Assembly (NCBI GenBank): GCA_964635995.1
Contig: CAZWRA010000018.1
Span: 1 to 25,313, forward strand
Length of the DNA: 25,313 bases
Source of the DNA: JAGQLF01 sp964635995
GTDB lineage: Bacteria; Patescibacteriota; Dojkabacteria; J137
Direction of reading: 5' to 3'
Shown: positions 6,999-14,089 of the stretch, in pieces
Layout: every line of letters begins with the position of its first letter
How positions within the stretch are numbered: position 1 is the first letter of the stretch
Notes under the pieces: generated by a model
Seen by the model: only the letters and a program-made list of their open reading frames with translations
Database searches by the model: none
What the model was told of the DNA's origin: nothing
Position numbers and translations under genes: made by a program

Positions 6999-7646
6999 AT
7001 GATAAAAATTTGCCCAGCAATTCTAGTTTCTAATAAAGATGAGTTTTTAAAACAGCTTGAAGTTTATAAAGAGTTTTTTGATTGTATAGATATTGATATT
7101 AATATTCCTGGCGATGATTTTGAAGGTGAAGTTACAGTAGGTCCCCTAGAAGCACTTCTTTGTATCGGTAAGAATATTGAAACACACTTTAACATCCACT
7201 TAATGGTTTCTAATCCTAAAGCTGTTATAGAGAAATTTCTAGAAAAAGAATGCTTTCCAAAAAATTACAGAATTTTAATTCACCAAGAATCTAAATTTAA
7301 AGATGCTCTAGATTCATATCCTGATTTAGATATAGGTATTGTCCTTAAAGCAGAAAGTGATATGAGAGAAATAGAGTTTTATAATCAGTTCCCTGAAGTT
7401 CAACTAATGACTATTGTTACAGGCAAACAAGGCAATCCATTTATTCCTGAAATATTATATAGAGTAGAGTGGTTAAGGGAAGAAGGTTATAAAGGAACTA
7501 TAAGTATAGATGGCTCAGTTAATCTTAAGTCAGCATCATTTATCAGAATGTTTGAGGTAAATAGAGTAAGCGTCGGTTCTTTTTTCTCTAAAACTGACCA
7601 ACTTGAACTTAATCTCCAGAAATTAACATTGGCATTAAATATGTGA
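6999..7646 (+). CDS. Ribulose-phosphate 3-epimerase-like TIM barrel with altered metal site
   Basis: This 215-residue protein follows the Rpe barrel from end to end: KICPAILVSNKDEFL, IDIDI (30-34), NIHLMVSNP (65-73), LMTIVTGKQGNPFIPEIL and SIDGSVN (169-175). Rpe uses a His-x-Asp pair, a second His and a second Asp to hold the metal and swap protons. Here the first His is replaced by Asp (D31), D33 is kept, H67 and M69 are kept, and D171 is kept. The usual active-site Ser in PSIL is Ala, and the MDG loop reads N-I-P. It may therefore use another metal or substrate, or be catalytically inactive. I do not assign the rpe symbol. The stop is TGA, followed by a terminator at 7686. Confidence 0.75.
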   Translation: MIKICPAILVSNKDEFLKQLEVYKEFFDCIDIDINIPGDDFEGEVTVGPLEALLCIGKNIETHFNIHLMVSNPKAVIEKFLEKECFPKNYRILIHQESKFKDALDSYPDLDIGIVLKAESDMREIEFYNQFPEVQLMTIVTGKQGNPFIPEILYRVEWLREEGYKGTISIDGSVNLKSASFIRMFEVNRVSVGSFFSKTDQLELNLQKLTLALNM

Positions 7647-7685
7647 ATTTTAACGTGAAACTGTGTCAATTTATGACAGCGCGAG

Positions 7686-7715
7686 ATATCCTATTTTAGG
7701 ATATTTCAATTTTTT
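7686..7715 (+). terminator. Rho-independent terminator after the epimerase-like gene
   Basis: ATATCCTA (7686-7693) pairs with TAGGATAT (7697-7704) across a 3-nt loop, followed by TTCAATTTTTT. Confidence 0.8.
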
Positions 7716-7754
7716 ATGATTCTACTGTAAGATAAATATGTTTAAAAGTATTTA

Positions 7755-9026
7755 ATGCCTACAAATTATAAGCTACCTAGTAAGCCTGAAGGTGCTAATG
7801 GTGTAAATTTAAAAGATAGAATAATTCAAAATATTACTTTTTTTGGTGATTCTGCTATACCTGAAGATGATCCTATCTATAACAGTGTTTATAATGCTGC
7901 GAAAGTTTTAGCTGAAAATGGCTATACAATTGTTAATGGAGGAGGACCAGGTTTAATGAAAGCTGCTACTGATGGAGCTGAGTCTGTGAGTGGGAATACT
8001 GTAGTTATTTACTGGGAGCCTAAATTAGCTTCTTTTTTTGAAGGGAAAAATCTTGCGAATGTAGCTGATGAAACTGATTCACAATCAAATTACATTAACA
8101 GAACTTTTGGATTAATAGAGAAGGGCGATGCATACGTTGTTTGCAAAGGTGGGACTGGAACAATTTCTGAATTCGGATTAGTTTGGGCATTAGCTAAACT
8201 ATATTTTGGATTACATAAACCTGTAATTTTGTATGGAGAATTCTGGAACCCACTAATTGAATCATTCAAGTCACAAATGTATATAGATGAGAAAGAACTT
8301 GGAGTTTTGTACTACGCAAATACACCTGAAGAATTACTCACAATACTTGTTGATCATGAGATGAGGTTAGATAGAACTAAACTTCGACAGATAGATGGAG
8401 ATGAAGCTGCATTTTTATTAAAACCACACATACAAGAACTTATTCAAAGCTATGAAAAGCATGCACACCATTATCAATCTGAAAATGCTAAGAAGCTTGT
8501 TTCTAAACCGCAACTTGATGAATTTATAAGCTTTGTGAATCCTCCAGCTCAAGTTTTAGATGTTGGATGTGGTCCTGGATTTGACGCAAAATATTTATCA
8601 GATAAATATTCTGTTACTGCTATAGAGATTTCGAAAAGATTTGTAGAAATGGCAAGATTTGAAAATCCAAATGTTGATGTTATTCATGCTGATATAGTTG
8701 ACTATGATCTTCCTAAGAACACATTTAAGGGTATTTGGGCTAGAGACTCACTTCATCACATTAGTGACCAGGATCTGGAAATTGTCTTTAAAAAACTCGC
8801 TGAGGCTCTTGTAGAGGATGGTATCTTATATGTGATTGTAAGAGAAGGAGATAAAGAATTTGTTGAGACAGAATCAAAATCTTATGGAGAAATTAGAAGA
8901 TTCTACAACTTGACTACTGCTGATGAATTAGAAGATAGAGCAGAGAGAGTGGGACTAAAACTTGTAAAGATTGATCATACTAAAAGAAGTCACAAATGGC
9001 TAATTGGTGTTTTTAAAAAAGGTTAG
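7755..9026 (+). CDS. LOG-type phosphoribohydrolase fused to a SAM methyltransferase
   Basis: This 423-residue protein has two recognisable domains. Residues about 25-205 are a LOG/TIGR00730 (lysine decarboxylase-like) fold, with NGGGPGLMKA (61-70) and KGGTGTISEF (131-140, the PGGxGTxxE signature with E139) and R116 upstream. LOG enzymes split the N-glycosidic bond of nucleoside 5'-monophosphates. Residues about 255-423 are a class I SAM-dependent methyltransferase: motif I VLDVGCGPG (267-275), the acidic end of strand 2 (AIEIS, 289-293), HADIVDYDLP (311-320) and the post-motif region DSLHH. The linker about 206-250 is helical. LOG proteins are normally stand-alone, so the fusion is unusual. 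It may couple release of a modified base, or ribose phosphate, to methylation (inference). The frame is intact, and its stop overlaps the convergent gene by 4 bp. Confidence 0.85.
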   Translation: MPTNYKLPSKPEGANGVNLKDRIIQNITFFGDSAIPEDDPIYNSVYNAAKVLAENGYTIVNGGGPGLMKAATDGAESVSGNTVVIYWEPKLASFFEGKNLANVADETDSQSNYINRTFGLIEKGDAYVVCKGGTGTISEFGLVWALAKLYFGLHKPVILYGEFWNPLIESFKSQMYIDEKELGVLYYANTPEELLTILVDHEMRLDRTKLRQIDGDEAAFLLKPHIQELIQSYEKHAHHYQSENAKKLVSKPQLDEFISFVNPPAQVLDVGCGPGFDAKYLSDKYSVTAIEISKRFVEMARFENPNVDVIHADIVDYDLPKNTFKGIWARDSLHHISDQDLEIVFKKLAEALVEDGILYVIVREGDKEFVETESKSYGEIRRFYNLTTADELEDRAERVGLKLVKIDHTKRSHKWLIGVFKKG

Positions 9027-10223
9027 GCTGCCTTAGATTTTTCCTGTTCTACAAATTTTCTCTCTAAAACTTTAATAATATTTTTAATAAATCCAATATT
9101 TACATCAAGTTGAATTTGTTCTACAAGAAATTTCCTAGCTCTCAGTAATTCATTTAAAGCAGGATCTTCAGTCCCTCTTCTTCCAATTTCAGATTCAATA
9201 ACTTCCCCCATCTCAACCATATGCCTGAACGTAATTGAAGATGGAACATCATGATCTTGTGCGTATTGATAATGAGATCAGTTACATGCTTATAAAGCCA
9301 CTCACTTACTTCTTCTGATGATTTATTTTTTAAATTAGACTCAAACATATCTAGATTAAAAATAACTGCTCTAGCTACAGATGAGATATTTGCATAATCC
9401 ACAAGCCTTTCAAAATCATTAAAAGATAAAGTTACAGATGTTCCATCGTCCATGTGAAGTATATTTCTATTTGTAACCCCAAACCACCCCTTTCTCCATC
9501 CATTATGAATATCTTCAATAAGATTTCTTGTTTCTGGATCATATCTTAATTCTTGAGCAATACCATACATTCTTGTCTCATCATGAAAATCTCGAAAATC
9601 ATCAAGAGAATCTTGTAATTCATCAAGTATAGTTACCATATCTCCCATTCCAGAATGATAGACATCAATAAAATGTCTAACTGCGTGAATTGCCCAGTTA
9701 TCATTCTTATTAGCAAGAGGTGTTTTTACATATCGTCCCTCTCTGTCTTTTACCCCTTTAGCTTGAGATAACCATTGTTCAAACCCATCCTTTTCATGCA
9801 ATCTACTAAAGCTATCTAAAAACTTATCTTTATTCTCAAAAAATGCAGCTTTCTTTTCTTCGGAAAAATAATTCAAAAACCCGCTTGTTTCTATCTCTTC
9901 GAGCGCAGTTCTTATATCGGTTGTTGCGAGTTCAATTAATAATTCTTTAGTTAGATCTGTATCTCTTGCTGCTTCTAACGTTCTAAAACCAAAGGCAGAT
10001 TGGTTACCAATTCCTTCTAGAATAAATGCAGGTTCAACTCCACTTGCAATCTTATCTGCAAGCCAAGAGAGGTGACCAGCCTTTGCCCCTCGTTCATAAT
10101 TGCGTACTTTATATCCTTAAATTCTTCAGGGAATTCGTCATCTTTAAGTTCTGTTTCTTCAAGAAATGAATATTCTGTTCTATTTTCAGCATTAATTTGT
10201 GTTTCTGAAACAGCATCAGCCAT
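9023..10223 (-). CDS. Helical protein of unknown function downstream of the TraG/VirD4-like ATPase (two frame breaks)
   Basis: Three segments on the minus strand form one protein of about 400 residues: start at 10223 (MADAVSETQINAENRTEYSF), a break near the G4 run at about 10093, then GAKAGHLSWLADKIASGVEP onward in a second frame. A further break at about 9265-9275 is followed by HDVPSSITFRHMVEMGEVIE to the stop. Adding one G at the first site joins the first two parts exactly. The protein is strongly helical and acidic, with no signal peptide or membrane helix, and I recognise no family. It lies 32 nt after the ATPase gene in the same direction, so the two are probably co-transcribed and may work together. 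The gene ends by overlapping the LOG fusion gene tail-to-tail (TTAG). Confidence 0.6.
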
Positions 10224-10255
10224 ATGTGAATATTAACTTATTTAAATTTCAGAAA

Positions 10256-12607
10256 CTAGCTTTTCTGAAATAAATTACCTTTATCGTTATATTCCTGAGA
10301 TGCCCATTTGTTTAGTTTAAGTTCGATATCTTCTCTTTGACTCCCATATTTCTCTCTTGAACTCTGTTTTACTGCTTCTTTAACTCCAGTTGGAGGATAG
10401 TTAGGTAGAACTAATTTTCCTGTGAATGGCTTTGTCTGTGCACCATCAATCATTAATTTTGTAATAAAACTAAATCTTTCTAAATTAACAAGATCATCAG
10501 CATTTAAATATGGTACATATTCTTTTTCTAATCTAGTTGCATCCTTAGGACCGACAACATAATTTATTAATGTTCCTACATTTCCAAAAATAGCATCATG
10601 AATACCCGGTTCAATTTGATCTATAAACTGATGAGTGACCATTAGGTTAAGACCATATTTTCTAGCTTCAGATAGAATTTTAATAAACGTCTCAGTTGCA
10701 AAGTTTTGAAACTCATCAACATAAAGATAGAAATCTCTCCTTTCTTGCGTAGGAATATTAGCTCTCTGCATTGCGTTTGTATAAAGTCTAGTAATTAACA
10801 TACCTCCAAGTAGTGAAGAATTTTCTTCTCCTATTTTTCCTTGGGAAAGATTAACTAAAAGAATTTTACCTGAATCCATTATTTCTCTAAGATCGATTGA
10901 AGAATTAACTTGACCAATCATATTTCTAACTAGAGGAGAGGAATCTTCCAACTTTATTCTGTATTGGTGAAAGAGTTTCTGCGATTAACTTTTGATTTTT
11001 AGCCAACTGTTCATACTTTTCTTCCCAGAATTTCAAAATGAATGGATCTTTAACTTGTTTTAATAAAAATCTTCTATAGTTTGAATCTAACAATATTCTC
11101 TGTACTGCAAGAAGAGATACATTTTGACAGTGGAGCAATGTTAGTAAAGTATTAGTAAGAATATACTGTAGTCTTGGCCCCCAAGAGTTTCCAAATAATT
11201 TAATGAAAACTGACACTATTCCATCAGCTATTAGTTCTTTGGACTCACCTTCTTTTATATCAAGCATGTTTAAACCAATTGGATAATCTACATCAGATGG
11301 ATCTAGAAGGATTACATCATTAATTCTACTAGGAGGGATAAACGTCAAGATATCGTCTATTAATTCACCATGAGGATCAATAATACACATTCCTTCACCC
11401 TCAAGCAAATCCCCATAAACCATGTTTTGAATAAATAGTGATTTTCCAGTTCCAGTTTTCCCAAGAAGGTACATATGTCTTCTTCTATCTTCTTTTTTTA
11501 TTCCAAACTTTATTCTTTTATCTCGATAATCTTTTATTCCAAAAATCTTGCATTTGAGGTCGGTACTTCAAGTGGTGGTTCAACTTTTTTACTTTTAGCC
11601 CATGCTATATTTGGAGACTGAACAGATTTGTTTGGATGATGATAAACGGACGCTAATTCTTCAGTATTTAAAATTCCAATTTCTCTTTCATCTAAAAATC
11701 TAAGTCTATATTTATCTAATAGACTAAGTTTATCTCCAAGTCGTTTTCCAAATAATGTTTGTTTTAATTTCTCTTTAAAAGAATGATCCGATTTCTTTGT
11801 TGCAAAAGCGTTAAATTGAGCTGTTTGAAACTGATTAAACGATGCATATAAGTCTTCAAGTAGCTGCTCAAGTACTTCTTTATTCTGTCCTTTTGCTATT
11901 AATCGAATTATAAAATTAAAACCAAATTTCTGATTTTTATACTCAACTTGAGTAAGTTCAGCACCTTCTCCTGATTCTAGTGCAATCCTTTTTCCTTCTT
12001 CATCTGTTCTAGCTCTTCTTTCGTTAACAAATTTTTTACCATCATTTTGCCAACTGTCTGAAACTGGCCTGATTACTAACTGAATATATAATTCATCTCC
12101 TGGATTTATTTTTGAAATTGAAGAGGTTATTGAAGCTAATGGATCAACTTCAAAATAAGTATATGTTCTTATAGGCAAAAAGAATTCACGCTTCAGCCCT
12201 ATTTCAAAACCAGTTATATAGTTAACTTGTTTATTTGTACGCGAATAATCCTGAACTTGAACAATTTGTGCATCCTGATATTGAGCGTAAATTTGATTTT
12301 CAATAAAAGATTTATATCTTTCTTCAGTTGTAACAAGAAAATATATTCCACTGCTATTTGCAACAATCTCAAAACTAATTGGAGATTTCGCTTTCTTATC
12401 TGTTCTTAATGTTCCATGAAGTGATTGAAAGAATTGTTCTGCTGCTAATGGCTTATTGTCATTGTTAACAGGAATTGAAATCTTTAAAACTATAGGTTTT
12501 GTTATAACTTCATTTACTGTGACAAGTTTATACTTTCTTTTCTCATTAAAGAAAAGAAGCGTACCAAGTGCTCCTAAAATTCAAAGTATCAAAATTATTA
12601 TTTCCAT
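10256..12607 (-). CDS. Membrane-anchored TraG/VirD4-like conjugation-type ATPase (frame broken)
   Basis: The rejoined product is about 780 residues. The N-terminus MEIIILIL, in-frame TGA (12581-12583), ILGALGTLLFF forms one membrane helix. A large cytoplasmic domain of the type seen in CPR secretion ATPases follows. The P-loop GKTGTGKS is preceded by the family's FGIKKEDRRRH lead-in, and YLYVDEFQNF is Walker B. SEARKYGLNLMVTHQFIDQI is the TraG/VirD4 C-terminal motif. Breaks: a T5 run (11541-11545; one more T restores RFFGIKDYRD) and a CT-rich repeat at about 10935-10945 (restoring GRFLS-PLVRNMIGQ). Such proteins pump DNA or protein through type IV secretion-like or pilus systems. No other T4SS gene is visible here except possibly the unknown partner downstream. 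Confidence 0.75.
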
Positions 12608-12640
12608 TAGTCTTTATCAGAATATTTAATTCTACAGTGA

Positions 12641-12648
12641 ATTATAAT
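12641..12648. promoter_or_regulatory. Shared -10-like palindrome in a divergent intergenic region
   Basis: ATTATAAT reads as TATAAT on both strands (12643-12648 plus, 12641-12646 minus) in the 146-nt gap between the divergent starts at 12607 and 12754. It lies 34 nt before the ATPase start. Neither strand has a convincing -35 box, so this is tentative. Confidence 0.3.
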
Positions 12649-12753
12649 CATTGTCATTCACTAAGAATATATTTAAGACGGTATACTGAAATAAACTTGT
12701 ATTATTGAGTGATTTATTAAATAATTAGATTACACTTTATCTTATTAACAATT

Positions 12754-13455
12754 ATGAATTTTCAACCTCAAAATCAACAATATTCTCAACCTGGAAACAT
12801 TGGACTATCTAAACCTAATGTTAAGATATCAAACAATATTGGCGGAATGAAATCAGTAATCGCAGTAGTAATAGTTTTGCAATTAGCAATTTTTGGAATT
12901 TTAGCTTATAGGTTTTTTGTTCCTAAAGAAACTTTAGGTGATCAAATTGTAAAAGAAGTCAGAAAAGTAGCTGGTGTTAGCCAAAGTTTAGTTCCACTAG
13001 ATATTGTTGAACTTGATGACACAATTCTTGAAGATTTAAGAAATGGAAATCAAATTCAAGAAGAAGTATATAAAGATGCTCAAAGTGGTGACTATGTTGT
13101 TATTTATGAAGGGAGAATGATTATCTATAGAAGAGATGGAAAAACAGTAGTCTATGACGGACTTCCTCCTTCACAAATTTCACAAAATAGTCAGGTTGAA
13201 CTACTTAATAAAATATTAGAAAGAGCAAAATCACAAGGACTACTCGAAGAAGGTAGTGAAGAAGTTCCTCAAGCTTCTGTTGTAGAAGATACACAAACGT
13301 TAATTGAACAGGATCCTGAGTTCTACGCAAGGGTTCAAAAGGGAGATATAGTTACAGTATTCCCTAAAAATAAAATTATAGTTCTATATAACCCAAACAA
13401 TGATTCTATTTATAAATCAGGTAATGTAGATACTGTAATTACATCTTTTGAATAA
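12754..13455 (+). CDS. Single-pass membrane protein with duplicated extracytoplasmic motif, unknown function
   Basis: The 233 residues comprise a Q/N/P-rich cytoplasmic tail (1-32), one transmembrane helix (about 34-55) and an extracytoplasmic region of about 178 residues. That region holds two related units: SGDYVVIYEGRMIIYRRDG (about 111-129) and KGDIVTVFPKNKIIVLYNP (about 196-214). Each is preceded by an acidic helix, which suggests an internal duplication of a small beta unit. I do not recognise a named family, though similar tail-helix-GD-repeat proteins occur in CPR genomes. It is transcribed away from the TraG/VirD4-like gene and could be an envelope component of the same machine (inference from position only). 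Confidence 0.7.
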   Translation: MNFQPQNQQYSQPGNIGLSKPNVKISNNIGGMKSVIAVVIVLQLAIFGILAYRFFVPKETLGDQIVKEVRKVAGVSQSLVPLDIVELDDTILEDLRNGNQIQEEVYKDAQSGDYVVIYEGRMIIYRRDGKTVVYDGLPPSQISQNSQVELLNKILERAKSQGLLEEGSEEVPQASVVEDTQTLIEQDPEFYARVQKGDIVTVFPKNKIIVLYNPNNDSIYKSGNVDTVITSFE

Positions 13456-13481
13456 TTCTGGCACGTATACAAATATTAAGA

Positions 13482-13487
13482 TATAAT
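13482..13487 (+). promoter_or_regulatory. -10 box for the leader RNA upstream of valS
   Basis: Consensus TATAAT, placing the transcript start at about 13494, just ahead of the first hairpin of the leader RNA. The -35 position holds only TGGCAC, a poor match. Confidence 0.5.
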
Positions 13488-13493
13488 CCAAAT

Positions 13494-13690
13494 AAGCAAT
13501 ACACTTGTTTGTCCCAGGTGTGCTGAGGAAAGAGTCAAATACGCTAAACCTTAGTGGAATACAATCAAATAAGCTTTGTTTAAGAGAAGTAGACTCCTCA
13601 GGGTAAGCCCGAAATAGCTGAAATTAAGTGCCAATAAACTTCTTATTGGAATTAGGGTGGGTAATGCTCCAAAAGAGTCCCTTCGAGTTG
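13494..13690 (+). ncRNA. Structured leader RNA, candidate valine T-box riboswitch
   Basis: A gene-free stretch with several supported helices. ACACTT/AGGTGT (13501-13521) forms a first hairpin. A Stem I-like helix pairs CTGAGG and AGTC (13523-13536, AAAG bulge) with GACTCCTCAG (13592-13601), and a distal TAAAC/GTTTA stem follows. The internal loop's 3' strand reads AGAGAAGTA, so a loop-E-like GAA is followed by GTA, a valine codon. A Stem III-like hairpin CCAATAA/TTATTGG (13631-13649) comes next. The last part reads AGGG, bulge TGGGTAAT, GCTC-loop-GAGT, CCCT (13654-13682), which is the T-box antiterminator layout. T-box RNAs sense uncharged tRNA and usually precede aminoacyl-tRNA synthetase genes; valS follows at 14090. 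Against the call, the bulge lacks the conserved ACC (canonical UGGNACC), it has an extra G, and no terminator hairpin is visible. Confidence 0.5.
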
Positions 13691-13714
13691 TAAGTTTTAA
13701 GTTGTAAGTTTTAA
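13687..13714 (+). repeat. Tandem 14-bp repeat before the four-helix-bundle gene
   Basis: GTTGTAAGTTTTAA occurs twice without a gap (13687-13700, 13701-13714), ending one base before the ATG at 13716. Confidence 0.85.
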
Positions 13715-13715
13715 G

Positions 13716-14068
13716 ATGCAAAACTTTAGGGATTTAAAAATTTGGGAGAAATCACTGGCCTTATCTGAGCATATTTACTCAGTAACTAGTAACTTTCCAA
13801 AAACAGAGGTTTATGGAATCACCTCTCAATTAAGGAGAACATCGTCTTCTATTGGAACTAACATTGCAGAAGGATCTGCTAGAGAATCTATCAAAGAATT
13901 TAGACAGTTTTTAAACATCGCCATTGGATCAACATCTGAAGTTGATTTTTTGTAGAGCTTTCTTATAAACTTACTTATTTTGAACTTCATAAAGCTAGAG
14001 ATCTATACTCAGAAATTAATGAACTCAGAAAGATGTTAATAGGTTTTAGAAAAAAACTTATTACTTAA
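13716..14068 (+). CDS. Four-helix-bundle protein (23S rRNA IVS / S23 type; frame broken)
   Basis: MQNFRDLKIWEKSLALSEHI is followed by the family signature YGITSQLRRTSSSIGTNIAE and GSARESIKEFRQFLNIAIGS. This is the four-helix-bundle family first described from intervening sequences of 23S rRNA genes (TIGR02436), common as stand-alone genes in CPR and Bacteroidetes. The frame breaks in a T6 run (13946-13951). One more T restores EVDFFVELSYKL and the last helices through RKKLIT, giving the usual length of about 118 residues. Its function is unknown. The gene sits between the leader RNA and valS, with short direct repeats on both sides, as if inserted there. Confidence 0.85.
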
Positions 14069-14084
14069 TAATTATTACTTAATA
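14060..14084 (+). repeat. Direct repeat after the four-helix-bundle gene
   Basis: ATTACTTAATA occurs at 14060-14070 and again at 14074-14084, separated by ATT. It overlaps the repaired stop codon of the four-helix-bundle gene and ends 5 nt before the valS start. Confidence 0.7.
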
Positions 14085-14089
14085 CTTAT

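Noticed and set aside
13494..13690. RNase P RNA (rnpB), prompted by GAGGAAAG at 13525-13532
   Set aside because: The match stops after GAGGAAAG, the 3' conserved ACAGAA-GGCTTA region is missing, and the element is much shorter than normal bacterial RNase P RNA. The T-box layout explains more of the sequence.
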